A stretch of DNA of 40,598 bases, taken from Sphingomonas bacterium. Lineage in GTDB: Bacteria; Pseudomonadota; Alphaproteobacteria; Sphingomonadales; Sphingomonadaceae. How positions within the stretch are numbered: the stretch's first letter is position 1; every line of letters starts with the position of its first letter. Position numbers and translations under genes: made by a program. Below are positions 1 to 8,896 of this stretch, piece by piece. Location: positions 1 through 40,598 of the forward strand of contig NZ_JAQGLG010000229.1 in NCBI RefSeq assembly GCF_028292965.1, in the 5' to 3' direction. The notes under the pieces were generated by a model, which saw nothing but the letters and a program-made list of their open reading frames with translations, did no database searches and was not told the origin of the DNA.

Positions 1-19
1 CCCTCCCTGAAAGGGAGGG
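1..19. repeat. Short GC-rich hairpin at window edge
   Basis: CCCTCCCT at 1-8 pairs with AGGGAGGG at 12-19 across a three-base loop. It could be a small dispersed palindrome or the end of a terminator whose T-tract is missing. It lies just upstream of the first gene. The window edge prevents a better call. Confidence 0.5.
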
Positions 20-47
20 GCTAAGAAGGAGAAGCCGGGCCACCGCC

Positions 48-1982
48 TTGCTCGCCAGCGTCGCATTGATCCTTTCAGGCTGCGGCGGCGGCAACGCATC
101 CGGTGGCAGCACCCCGACACCAACCCCTGCCCCGGCACCCGCCCCCACCGGCCTCTACAGCGTCCCGGCCGCCGAGGCGCTCAGCGTCACCGATGTGCAG
201 AACGTCATCGCCCATGCCGCCGCCGAGGCCAGTGCCCGCCACCTCCCCGGCGTGATCGCGGTGACCGACCGTGTCGGCAACGTGCTCGCCGTGTTCCGCA
301 TGACCGGCGCGCGCGCCAATGCCGTGACGGCCGCCGCGCCCAATGGCGTCAACATGGACGCGCAGAACCTCACCATCCCGGCAGAGGCCGGCGCGATCGC
401 CAAGGCGGTGACCGGCGCCTATCTGTCGAGCGGCGGCAACGCCTTTTCGACCCGCACCGCCAGCCAGATCGTCCAGCAGAATTTCCCGCCCGGCTCCTCG
501 ACGCTCGGCTTGGAGAGCGGCCCGCTGTTCGGCGTGCAGTTCAGCCAGCTGCCCTGCTCCGACCTGTCCGCGCGCTACGGCGCGGTCGGCACCGCCGCGC
601 TGATCGGCCCCAAGCGCTCGCCGCTGGGCCTGTCGGCCGATCCCGGCGGCTTCCCGCTCTACAAGAACGGTGTGGTCGTCGGCGGCGTCGGGGTGATGGC
701 CGATGGCGTCTACGGCCTCGACGCCAATTCGATCGATATCGACAATGATCCCGAAGAGGCGATCGCGCTGGCCGGCACGCTCGGCTTCGAGGCGCCGGAG
801 AGCGTACGCGCCGACCATGTCTATGTCGACGGCACCCAACTGCGCTACACCGACATGGCCTATACGGGACTGATGGCGACGGGCGCGGCGAGTTACGCGG
901 CGACCGACCCCGCGCTCGGCTCGCTGGTGATGGTGCGCGGTTATGCTGCAGCCGCAATCATCCCTGGCACAGCCTATGGCAGCGAGGCCTCGGGCCTGCG
1001 CGCCTCGACGGTGAGCGAGTTCACCAACCGCGACGCCTTCGTGCTGACCGACGGCGCCGGCGCCAACCGTTTCCCGATCCGCGCCGGCACCGATGCCGGC
1101 GATGTTCCCACTCCGCTGAGCGCCACCGAGGCGCGCGCGATCCTCGAAGAAGCCTTCACGGTGATGAGCCGCGCGCGGGCGCAAATCCGCCAGCCGCTCG
1201 ACAGCCGCGCCCAGGTGACGATCTCGCTGGTCGATACGCGCGGCGCGGTGCTCGGCATCGTGCGCTCGCCCGATGCGCCGATCTTCGGCACCGACGTATC
1301 ACTGCAAAAGGCGCGCACCGCCACCTTCCTGTCGAGCCGCTTTGCTGCGCAGCAATTGCTCGCCGACCCTAGCGCAGACGTGCAGCATTTCGTCAGCGCG
1401 ACGCGTACCTTCCTGCGTGATGCCAACGCACTCACCGGTGCCACCGCCTTCACCGATCGCGCCGGTGGCCTGCTCTCCCGCCCGCATTTTCCCGACGGTG
1501 AGATCGCCCGCCCCAACGGTCCGCTGTCGCGCCCGATCGCCCAGTTCAACCCGCTCTCGACCGGCCTGCAATCGGCCTTGATCCTGACAAATGTTGCGCA
1601 GCATTTGAATTTCGTGACGGGTGCCAGCGGCACCGACACACCCGCGCGCTGCACGTTCATTCCCGATGTCGCCACCGGGCAGAACCGCTTGCAGAACGGC
1701 CTTCAGATATTCCCCGGGTCGGTCCCGGTCTATCGCGGCAGCACCCTTGTCGGCGCGGTCGGTGTGTCGGGCGACGGCATCGACCAGGATGACATGGTCG
1801 GCTTTCTCGGCCTGTCCAATGCCGGTGCCCGTGTCGGCGGGATCGGCAACGCACCCGTCGCGATCCGCGCCGACAATGTCGTGGTCGATCTCGGCGACGC
1901 GCAGGTGCGGCTGCGCTACGTCAACTGCCCGTTCGCGCCGTTCCTCGACACGAGCGCGCAGAATGTGTGCAGCGGCCTATGA
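48..1982 (+). CDS. DUF336 (GlcG/HbpS-like) heme-binding-type lipoprotein, two domains
   Basis: A secreted lipoprotein: the N-terminus runs into the lipobox LSGC near residue 12, followed by a Ser/Thr/Pro/Ala-rich linker. Two DUF336-like halves follow. Each ends in the family-type 'G(G/S)xPxYxxxxxVGxVGVxxDG' segment, near residues 200-225 and 555-585. HbpS members of the family bind heme or are redox sensors; GlcG itself is of unclear function. I infer a periplasmic or outer-membrane-anchored heme/redox protein. The start is uncertain: TTG at 48 leaves almost no basic n-region, while the in-frame sequence upstream is Arg-rich and open to the window edge. The gene overlaps the next one by 4 bases (ATGA), so the two are probably co-translated. 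The specific ligand is unknown. Confidence 0.7.
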   Translation: MLASVALILSGCGGGNASGGSTPTPTPAPAPAPTGLYSVPAAEALSVTDVQNVIAHAAAEASARHLPGVIAVTDRVGNVLAVFRMTGARANAVTAAAPNGVNMDAQNLTIPAEAGAIAKAVTGAYLSSGGNAFSTRTASQIVQQNFPPGSSTLGLESGPLFGVQFSQLPCSDLSARYGAVGTAALIGPKRSPLGLSADPGGFPLYKNGVVVGGVGVMADGVYGLDANSIDIDNDPEEAIALAGTLGFEAPESVRADHVYVDGTQLRYTDMAYTGLMATGAASYAATDPALGSLVMVRGYAAAAIIPGTAYGSEASGLRASTVSEFTNRDAFVLTDGAGANRFPIRAGTDAGDVPTPLSATEARAILEEAFTVMSRARAQIRQPLDSRAQVTISLVDTRGAVLGIVRSPDAPIFGTDVSLQKARTATFLSSRFAAQQLLADPSADVQHFVSATRTFLRDANALTGATAFTDRAGGLLSRPHFPDGEIARPNGPLSRPIAQFNPLSTGLQSALILTNVAQHLNFVTGASGTDTPARCTFIPDVATGQNRLQNGLQIFPGSVPVYRGSTLVGAVGVSGDGIDQDDMVGFLGLSNAGARVGGIGNAPVAIRADNVVVDLGDAQVRLRYVNCPFAPFLDTSAQNVCSGL

Positions 1983-3817
1983 GTATGGGCCCGCTGCTGA
2001 TCCCCCTCGCCCTCGCCTCGGGCCAAGTGACGGTACCGCCCGCGCCGCCGCCCCAGGCGACGCCCGACGACCAGCCGATCAACGACAAGCCGCCGGTCGA
2101 TTCCATCCCCGGTCGCCGCCGCCCCGGCTATAACAAGCCGCTCCCCGACGAGGTGACGCAGCGCAATATCGGCGCGGTGCGACCACCCCCGCCGACCGCC
2201 TTCCCGACCGACCAGATCCCGGTGCCCGATCGCTGGCGGCTGATCGAGAGCCTCGGGCTGGTCAAGGAACGCTGGTTCGATCCCTATCACCAGAACACGC
2301 TGAAGGGTGACCGGCCGATCGACCGCACCAAGGTCAAATGGCTGCCGATCCATGAGGACGACTGGTTCTTCACCCTGAACGCGGTCAGCGACACGGTGGT
2401 CGAGCCGCGCACCTTCCCGATCCCCGTCGGCGTGCAGACTACCGATCGCCCGCAAAGCCTCGACGTGTTCGGCAAGCAGGCCAGCGTGGTCGCCTCGCAG
2501 ACCTTCATCGTCGGCGCGGCGCTGGTGAAGGGATCGACCGCGTTCAAGCCACCCGAGATCGAGTACAAGCTGACCCTCGCCTTCAATATCAACTACGCCC
2601 GCGTGCCCGAACGCCGCGTGCTGTTCGTCGAGCCGAGCAAGCCGACCCACCGCACCGACCAGTTCCTTGGGCTTCAGGAAGCCTATATCGATTACCATCT
2701 GCGCAACCTGTCGGATCGCTACGATTTCGATTCCGTGCGCACCGGCATCCAACCCTTCCAGAGCGACTTTCGCGGCTTCCTGTTCAACGACCAGAATCTC
2801 GGTGTCCGCCTGTTCGGCAACCGCGACGGCAACCGCCTGCAATATAATCTCGCGGCCTTCTGGCGGCTGGAGAAGGACACCAATTCCGGCCTCAACGACG
2901 TGACGCAGCGCCCGCGCGACGACTGGGTGTTCGTCGCCAATGTCTATCGCCAGGATTTCCTCATCCCCGGTTTCACCAGCCAGGTGACGGCGGTCTATAA
3001 CCGCAACCGCGAGGCGAGCCGGGTCCAGATCGACGACAACGGTTTCCCGGTCCGCCCCGCCCTGCTCGGCGATCTGCGTGGCCGGAACTATGACGTGGTC
3101 TATCTCGGCTACAACGCCGACGGGCATATCGGCCGGCTCAACCTGACGCTCTCGGCCTATCAGGCGCTCGGCACCGACCGGAACAGCTTCTTCACCGGCC
3201 GCAAGGCGCGGATCAACGCGCAGTTCGGGGCGGCCGAGCTGAGCTACGACCGCGACTGGGTGCGCGTCCGCCTGTCGGGCCTCTACGCCAGCGGCGACAA
3301 GAACCCCTATGACGACAAGGAAACGGGGTTCGACGCGATCCTCGAAAACCCGATCTTCGCGGGCGCCGACACCAGCTACTGGATCCGCCAGTCGATCCCG
3401 TTCGCCGGCGGTGGTCGCGCGATTGCGATCAGCGGGCGCAACGGGGTGCTCAACGATCTGCGCTCATCGAAGGATGAGGGACAGTCCAACTTCAACAACC
3501 CCGGCACGATGCTCGCCGGCGTCGGCGCCGACTTCGACCTGACGCCGCGCCTGCGTGTCTCGACCAATGCCAACCATCTGTGGTTCGCCAACACCGCCGT
3601 GCTGCAGACGCTGCGCAACGAGGGTAGCATTCCGCGCTCGATCGGCTGGGATCTGTCGACGGCGGTGATCTACCGGCCCAAGGCATCACAGAACATCGTC
3701 ATGCGCCTGTCAGGCGCGGTGCTGTGCCCGGGCGCCGGCCTACGCGATCTGTTCGCCGCGACGGACCGCAGCAAGCGCTATTATTCGATCCTCGCAAACG
3801 TGATCCTCACCTACTGA
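1979..3817 (+). CDS. Large outer-membrane beta-barrel, candidate porin partner of decaheme cytochrome
   Basis: 612 residues. A short hydrophobic secretion-signal-like N-terminus is followed by a Pro-rich segment (about residues 15-75). The rest is dominated by alternating polar/hydrophobic strands with many aromatic girdle residues (Tyr, Trp, Phe) and Asp/Asn/Arg-rich loops, as expected for an outer-membrane barrel. It ends in an aromatic residue (VILTY), a common BAM-type C-terminus. I see no CXXCH heme motif. The ATG at 1979 overlaps the stop of the DUF336 gene; the further in-frame GTG at 1967 is less attractive. The next gene encodes a decaheme cytochrome, an arrangement that recalls porin-cytochrome conduits such as MtrAB. 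However, I cannot assign the protein to the MtrB/PioB family by motif. It could instead be a substrate porin. Confidence 0.65.
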   Translation: MSMGPLLIPLALASGQVTVPPAPPPQATPDDQPINDKPPVDSIPGRRRPGYNKPLPDEVTQRNIGAVRPPPPTAFPTDQIPVPDRWRLIESLGLVKERWFDPYHQNTLKGDRPIDRTKVKWLPIHEDDWFFTLNAVSDTVVEPRTFPIPVGVQTTDRPQSLDVFGKQASVVASQTFIVGAALVKGSTAFKPPEIEYKLTLAFNINYARVPERRVLFVEPSKPTHRTDQFLGLQEAYIDYHLRNLSDRYDFDSVRTGIQPFQSDFRGFLFNDQNLGVRLFGNRDGNRLQYNLAAFWRLEKDTNSGLNDVTQRPRDDWVFVANVYRQDFLIPGFTSQVTAVYNRNREASRVQIDDNGFPVRPALLGDLRGRNYDVVYLGYNADGHIGRLNLTLSAYQALGTDRNSFFTGRKARINAQFGAAELSYDRDWVRVRLSGLYASGDKNPYDDKETGFDAILENPIFAGADTSYWIRQSIPFAGGGRAIAISGRNGVLNDLRSSKDEGQSNFNNPGTMLAGVGADFDLTPRLRVSTNANHLWFANTAVLQTLRNEGSIPRSIGWDLSTAVIYRPKASQNIVMRLSGAVLCPGAGLRDLFAATDRSKRYYSILANVILTY

Positions 3818-3852
3818 TGCGCGGCCTCTTCTCCTCATACCCGGCAATTCAT

Positions 3853-3956
3853 GCTCCCCGGCGAAGGCCGGGGCCCAGTTGGGGGGCAGATATTGGCTCA
3901 CGTTGCGCGCAGTTATTAAACCCTTCCCAACTGGGCCCCGGCCTTCGCCGGGGAGC
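3853..3956. repeat. Inverted repeat with perfect 30-bp arms
   Basis: Arms 3853-3882 and 3927-3956 are perfect reverse complements separated by 44 bases. A close relative lies at 7916-8018, so this is a dispersed intergenic repeat family. The right arm ends in GGGGAG, about 9 bases before the GTG start of the decaheme gene. The repeat therefore supplies that gene's apparent ribosome-binding site. It could also form a strong hairpin between the barrel and cytochrome genes. Confidence 0.9.
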
Positions 3957-3963
3957 AGCACAG

Positions 3964-6900
3964 GTGACCCAGCATCTGCGCAAACTGGCATTACTCGCCA
4001 CGCTGCTGCTGGTCCCGGCGGCGATGCTCTACGCCAGCGAAGGCGAGAAACCGGTCAAGCGCCACTACATCACCGCCCCGCCCGCGCCGATGAGCCAGAC
4101 CCCGGAACAGGCCGCCGCCAAATCCGCCGGCTGCTATTCCTGCCATACGAAAACCGACGAGCCCTCGATGCACGCCTCCTCGGCGGTGGTCCTGGGCTGC
4201 ACCGATTGCCATGGCGGCGACGCCACGGTGCAGGGCGATCCGTCGCGCGGCTTCACCGATGCCGCCTATGTCGTGGCACGCGACCGGGCGCATGTCCTGC
4301 CGCGCTACCCGCATGACTGGAACTATCCGAGCAGCGCCAACCCCAAGCGCAGCTATTCCCTGCTCAACCGCGAGGCGCCCGAGTTCGTCCGCTTCGTCAA
4401 TCCCGGCGATTATCGCATCGTGCGGCAAAGCTGCGGCGCGTGCCATCTCGAGGTGATCGAGGCGTCGGAACGCTCGATCATGGCCTCGGGCGCGATGTTG
4501 TTCGGCGGCGCGGCGTACAATAACGGCATCGTCCCGTTCAAAAGCTACATCTTCGGCGAGGCCTATACCGCGACCGGCGAACCCGCGAAGATCGAATCTC
4601 CCGGCACGCCGCCAGGCACGGTCACGCCGCACCAGGCGGCGCGCGGCGCGCTGGCGGCGCTCTATCCGCTGCCGACCTGGCAGGTGACGCCGCCCGGCGA
4701 CATCTTCCGCGTGTTCGAAAATGGCGGGCGCAACAACGGCACCGCCTTTGCCGAGGTCGGCCTGCCCAACCCGAGCGGATCGATCCAGCGGCTGGAAGAA
4801 CCCGGCCGCCCCGACCTCAAGCAGAGCAATCGCGGCCCCGGCACGGGTCTCCGCGTCGCCATCCCGATCCTCAACATCCACAAGACGCGGCTCAACGATC
4901 CACTGCTGTGGTTCATGGGCACCAACGACCAGCCAGGCGACTATCGCGGCTCGGGCTGCACCGGCTGCCATGTGATCTACGCCAACGATCGCGAGCCGCG
5001 CCATTCGCTGATCTACGCACAATATGGCCGCGACGGGCGGAGCGTCACCGTCGACCCAACCATCGCCGCCAAGACCACCGGCCATGGCGGCCTCGTCACG
5101 CCGGAAAGTGGCCACCCGCTCCGCCACGCCTTCTCGCGCTCGATCCCGACCGCGCAGTGCATGAGCTGCCACATGCACCAGCCCAATGGGTTCCTGAATT
5201 CCTATCTCGGTTACACCATGTGGGACTATGAATCCGACGCGCCGGCGATGTGGCCCAAGGTGCAGAAATACCCGACCGCCGCAGAGATCCGCGAGGCCAA
5301 TGATCGCAATCCCGAAGCCGCCGCGGTGCGCGGGCTGTGGAACGATGTCGATTTCCTGCGCAACGTCAACGACCTCAACCCGACGCTGCACGACACGCAG
5401 TTCGCCGACTATCACGGCCATGGCTGGAACTTCCGAGCCGTGTTCAAGCGCGACCGCCAGGGCAATCTGCTCGACGCGGAAGGGCATATCGTCGCCCCCG
5501 ACGACCCCGCCAAATGGCGCAAGCCCGGCGAGGGCCAGTTCGTGCCGCCCGGCACCAACCCGGGCAAGGCGGTCCATCTCATGGACATCCATGCCGAAAA
5601 GGGCCTGCAATGCGCCGACTGCCATTTCGCGCAGGACAGCCATGGCAATGGCCTGATCTATGGCGAGGTCGCCAATGCGGTCGAGATCGGCTGCAAGGAC
5701 TGCCACGGCACGGCGGACCAATATCCGACATTGCGCACATCCGGCCCCGCCGCACGGCCGCAGGGCAATGATCTCGAACTGCTGCGTAACCCCGATGGCC
5801 GGCGACGTTTCGAATGGATCGATGACGGCGGCGGCAAGCGTCATCTGGTCCAGCGCTCGATCGTCGACCCGAGCCTCGAGTGGCGCGTGCATCTGGTGCG
5901 CGACAGCGTCGACCCGACCAGCCCATACTTCAACCTCAAGGCCGCCCGCGCCAAGCTGATGGCGCGTTCCGGCGCCGATGACGGCCGCTTCGCCTTCGGC
6001 CCCGGCGTCGCGGCGGGAGACCGCGCGCATGGCGACGACAAGATGGCCTGCTTCACCTGCCATCTGTCCTGGACGACCAGTTGCTCCGGCTGCCACCTGC
6101 CGATCGAGGCCAACTGGAAAACCACCTCGCACCACTACAATAGCGAGCAGACCCGCAACTTCGCGACCTACAACCCGCAGGCCGCGCGCGACGACATGTT
6201 CCAGCTCGGCATCCACATGACGACCAAGGGCAATGAGATCGCCCCGGTGCGAAGTAGCTCCGCGCTGATCCTGTCCTCGACCAATGCCAGCCGCGAGCGG
6301 ATCTATATCCAGCAACCGCCGATCAGTTCGATCGGCTTCTCCAGCCAGGCTTTCGCGCCGCACTTCCCGCACACCGTGCGCACCACCGAGACCAAGACGT
6401 GCAGCGACTGCCATCTCTCTGCCGCCGACGACAACAATGCGATCATGGCGCAGCTGCTGCTGCTCGGCACCAACTACACCAACTTTGTCGGCCTGCACGC
6501 CTGGACCGGCCTTGCCGGCGGGTTCGAGGCGGTGCGCGTCACCGAATGGGACGAGCCGCAGGCGGTGATCGGCTCCTATCTCCAGCGCTACGCCTATCCC
6601 GATTACTGGAAGCTCCATGTCGATAAGAATGGCCGCGAGCTGAAGGACTGGACGCGCGGCACCAGCTTCGACCGCCACGGCTCGGGCGAGACGCACCCGA
6701 TCGAGACCTTCCGCAATGTCGTGAAGGGCACGATCGACCGCGTCGGCTGCCTACAGCAGCGTGGCGAGTATATGTACGTCGCCGAGGGGCGCGGCGGTTT
6801 CCGCGTCTATGACGTTGCCTCGATCGCCAACAAGGGCGTATCCGCGCCAATCATCTCCGCGCCCTTCTCGAAGCTGGGCCATGACACCCACATCGCCAGC

Positions 6901-7899
6901 ACCGACGCGACCTGCGTCGCGCTGCCGACCAACCAGCCGATCAACCCGCTGCGCAACACCGCGCCGATGCGCCAGATGAACCAGGAGCAGCCGTTCCTGC
7001 CGATCTACAGCTACGCCGCCGTCACCGACGCCAGGGAGGGTCTGATCCTCGTCAATGTCGAGACGATGGCCGACGGCAACTTCCGCAACAACTTCCTGAA
7101 GCGCGCAGCAACCTGGAACCCCGATGGCGTGCTCAACGGCGCGCGCCACGTCATCCTCGCCGGCGAGATCGCCTATGTCACCGCCGATATCGGCCTCGTG
7201 GTGGTCGACCTCGCCGACCCGCTCCACCCGAAACTGGCCGCGGTCCGCAAACTGCGCGACGCGCGGGCCAGCGCGATTCAATTCCGCTATCTCTGGGTTA
7301 CAGACGCAACCGGTGTGACCCTCTTCGATGTGACCCGTATGCGCGACCCAGTCGAAATCCCCTCGGGCCATATCGCCTTGGCCGACGCGCGGCGCCTCTA
7401 TGTCGCGCGCACCTATGCCTATGTCGCGGCCGGCGCCGAAGGACTGGTCATCGTCGATGTGGCCAACCCGACCCGCCCGCTGCGCTACCAGAATGTCACC
7501 TTCGACGGGAAACTGAGCGACGCGCAGGACGTGGTGATCGGCGTCACCAATGCTTCGCTGTTCGCCTATGTCGCCGACGGGCGGAACGGCCTCAAGGTCA
7601 TTCAGTTGACGGCGCCGGACAGCCAACCCAACTTCTACGGCTTCTCCCCTGCGCCCAAACCCGAACTGATCGCTTGGGCACACACCCCCACCCCCGCCCT
7701 CGCGCTATCCAAGGGCCTCGACCGCGACCGCGCGGTGGACGAGACCGGCGGCCAGATCGCGGTGTTCGGCCGCCTCGGCTCGCGCCCGTTCAACCGCACG
7801 GAGATGGAACGCCTGTTCCTCAACCACAGCGGCGCGCCGTGGAAGGTGAACGATACGGGTACGATGCAGGACTGGCGCCCGCCGATGCGGGCGCCCTGA
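3964..7899 (+). CDS. Secreted decaheme c-type cytochrome with C-terminal LVIVD beta-propeller
   Basis: 1311 residues from GTG 3964. The open frame continues upstream through a repeat, but the signal peptide begins here: basic n-region, Leu/Ala core, likely cleavage after LYA near residue 24. Ten CXXCH motifs are visible, at about residues 57, 79, 157, 332, 399, 550, 577, 696, 707 and 813. They predict ten covalently bound c hemes matured in the periplasm. After about residue 920 the sequence has LVIVD-type repeats ('GLILVNV', 'GLVVVDLADP', 'GLVIVDVANP', 'GLKVIQL'), which usually form a beta-propeller. Heme spacing is irregular, so the heme domain is not a simple c3 or OmcA/MtrC copy that I can name. 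The preceding barrel gene suggests a transenvelope or outer-membrane role (inference). It might instead be a periplasmic multiheme oxidoreductase. Confidence 0.88.
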   Translation: MTQHLRKLALLATLLLVPAAMLYASEGEKPVKRHYITAPPAPMSQTPEQAAAKSAGCYSCHTKTDEPSMHASSAVVLGCTDCHGGDATVQGDPSRGFTDAAYVVARDRAHVLPRYPHDWNYPSSANPKRSYSLLNREAPEFVRFVNPGDYRIVRQSCGACHLEVIEASERSIMASGAMLFGGAAYNNGIVPFKSYIFGEAYTATGEPAKIESPGTPPGTVTPHQAARGALAALYPLPTWQVTPPGDIFRVFENGGRNNGTAFAEVGLPNPSGSIQRLEEPGRPDLKQSNRGPGTGLRVAIPILNIHKTRLNDPLLWFMGTNDQPGDYRGSGCTGCHVIYANDREPRHSLIYAQYGRDGRSVTVDPTIAAKTTGHGGLVTPESGHPLRHAFSRSIPTAQCMSCHMHQPNGFLNSYLGYTMWDYESDAPAMWPKVQKYPTAAEIREANDRNPEAAAVRGLWNDVDFLRNVNDLNPTLHDTQFADYHGHGWNFRAVFKRDRQGNLLDAEGHIVAPDDPAKWRKPGEGQFVPPGTNPGKAVHLMDIHAEKGLQCADCHFAQDSHGNGLIYGEVANAVEIGCKDCHGTADQYPTLRTSGPAARPQGNDLELLRNPDGRRRFEWIDDGGGKRHLVQRSIVDPSLEWRVHLVRDSVDPTSPYFNLKAARAKLMARSGADDGRFAFGPGVAAGDRAHGDDKMACFTCHLSWTTSCSGCHLPIEANWKTTSHHYNSEQTRNFATYNPQAARDDMFQLGIHMTTKGNEIAPVRSSSALILSSTNASRERIYIQQPPISSIGFSSQAFAPHFPHTVRTTETKTCSDCHLSAADDNNAIMAQLLLLGTNYTNFVGLHAWTGLAGGFEAVRVTEWDEPQAVIGSYLQRYAYPDYWKLHVDKNGRELKDWTRGTSFDRHGSGETHPIETFRNVVKGTIDRVGCLQQRGEYMYVAEGRGGFRVYDVASIANKGVSAPIISAPFSKLGHDTHIASTDATCVALPTNQPINPLRNTAPMRQMNQEQPFLPIYSYAAVTDAREGLILVNVETMADGNFRNNFLKRAATWNPDGVLNGARHVILAGEIAYVTADIGLVVVDLADPLHPKLAAVRKLRDARASAIQFRYLWVTDATGVTLFDVTRMRDPVEIPSGHIALADARRLYVARTYAYVAAGAEGLVIVDVANPTRPLRYQNVTFDGKLSDAQDVVIGVTNASLFAYVADGRNGLKVIQLTAPDSQPNFYGFSPAPKPELIAWAHTPTPALALSKGLDRDRAVDETGGQIAVFGRLGSRPFNRTEMERLFLNHSGAPWKVNDTGTMQDWRPPMRAP

Positions 7900-7915
7900 G
7901 AACGACCTTATCCGC

Positions 7916-8020
7916 TTCCCCGGCGGAGGCCGGGGCCCAGTTGGAAAGATGAGAATGATGGAGCGCTACCGCCAACCAATCGACGTTTCGTAGCTGGGCC
8001 CCGGCCTTCGCCGGGGAAGG
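7916..8020. repeat. Second copy of the dispersed inverted repeat
   Basis: A left arm at about 7916-7942 and a right arm at about 7994-8018 match the 3853-3956 repeat with a few substitutions. It fills the gap between the convergent decaheme gene (+) and the phosphodiesterase gene (-). It may act as a bidirectional hairpin terminator, though neither side has a clear T-tract. Confidence 0.8.
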
Positions 8021-8028
8021 AAAATGGG

Positions 8029-8880
8029 TTAGGAAACCGGCCACTCGGCCCGCAACTGGCGCACCAACGGCTGCAGCTTCTCGTCGAAGCGGGCCAGCAC
8101 GACATGGTTCTCGACGGTGTCGAACAAGGTGACCAGCTCCTGCCCGGTCCAGCGGTGCAGTGCATAGCCGGGCGGCTCGGCGACGATCATCTCGCGGTGA
8201 TCGGGCCTTTCCGGATCGATCGGGTTAAGGTCGAGTGCGACCTGCGGCGCGGTCGAGGGGCAGATCGTCACCGTCACCCCATGCCACGGCGCGACGATCG
8301 CGCGGTGGAGGTGACCGCACAGGATCGCGCGGACCTGCTGCTGCCCCGCAATGGCTTCGGCGAAGCGGGCGACCCAGGGTTCGTCGGCATGCGTCGCCAT
8401 CCATTCGATCCCGACATCGAGCGGCGGATGGTGCATCACGATCACCGTCGGCGTGTCGCGGTCCTCGCTTAGCCGCGCCCGCAACCATGCCGCGCGCCGC
8501 GTGCAGAAACCGCCGCCATGCCGACTCCTTTCGCGGGTATCGATCACGATCAGCCGCAGCCCATCATGGCGCAAGCTGTACTGGACGAAACCATCGACCA
8601 TCGGCACCTTGGGAAAGTGCCGCGCGAACGCGTCGCGAAGATCATGATTGCCGACCGTCGGGTAGACCGGGAACGGACAGCCCGCCAGCGCATCGGCGCA
8701 GCGGCGATAGCTCTCGTCGTCGCCGCGATCGGTCAGGTCGCCGCTGACCAGCAGCAGGTCGGGGCGGTTGGGCCCCTCGATCAGCACCTTGAGCACCGCG
8801 TCGAGCCGTTTGCGGTTGAACTCGACCGGATTGCCCTCGTCGAAGCCGAGATGCAGGTCGGTGATCTGCGCGATCAGCAT
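8029..8880 (-). CDS. Class III cyclic-nucleotide phosphodiesterase, CpdA-like metallophosphoesterase
   Basis: 283 residues with the full calcineurin-like metal set: DLH (Asp8, His10), GDLTD (Asp48), GNHD (Asn78-His79-Asp80), HHPP and CGHLH. The arrangement and length match the CpdA/class III PDE group, whose members hydrolyse 3',5'-cAMP with Fe/Mn. Some relatives prefer 2',3'-cNMPs or other phosphodiesters. No signal peptide is seen, so the protein should be cytoplasmic. ATG 8880 lies 16 bases after the FHA-decaheme stop, making it the last gene of the - strand redox operon. The same operon encodes two cyclic-nucleotide-binding domains and a class III cyclase lies nearby, so I favour cAMP as substrate. 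That choice is inference. Confidence 0.82.
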   Translation of the reverse strand: MLIAQITDLHLGFDEGNPVEFNRKRLDAVLKVLIEGPNRPDLLLVSGDLTDRGDDESYRRCADALAGCPFPVYPTVGNHDLRDAFARHFPKVPMVDGFVQYSLRHDGLRLIVIDTRERSRHGGGFCTRRAAWLRARLSEDRDTPTVIVMHHPPLDVGIEWMATHADEPWVARFAEAIAGQQQVRAILCGHLHRAIVAPWHGVTVTICPSTAPQVALDLNPIDPERPDHREMIVAEPPGYALHRWTGQELVTLFDTVENHVVLARFDEKLQPLVRQLRAEWPVS

Positions 8881-8896
8881 AGACGCAACGGCGTGC

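Noticed and set aside
75..1184. Long - strand open frame opposite the DUF336 gene
   Set aside because: Composition is Arg/Ala/Gly/His-rich with no domain, and it mirrors a convincing lipoprotein gene; it is a high-GC shadow frame.
3853..3956. Inverted repeats as IS or MITE ends
   Set aside because: No transposase, no clear target-site duplication, and the spacer is only 44 bases; they fit dispersed palindromic intergenic repeats better.
3991..6696. 901-residue - strand open frame opposite the decaheme cytochrome
   Set aside because: Antisense shadow: the + strand has a signal peptide, ten CXXCH motifs and LVIVD repeats, whereas this frame has no recognisable domain.
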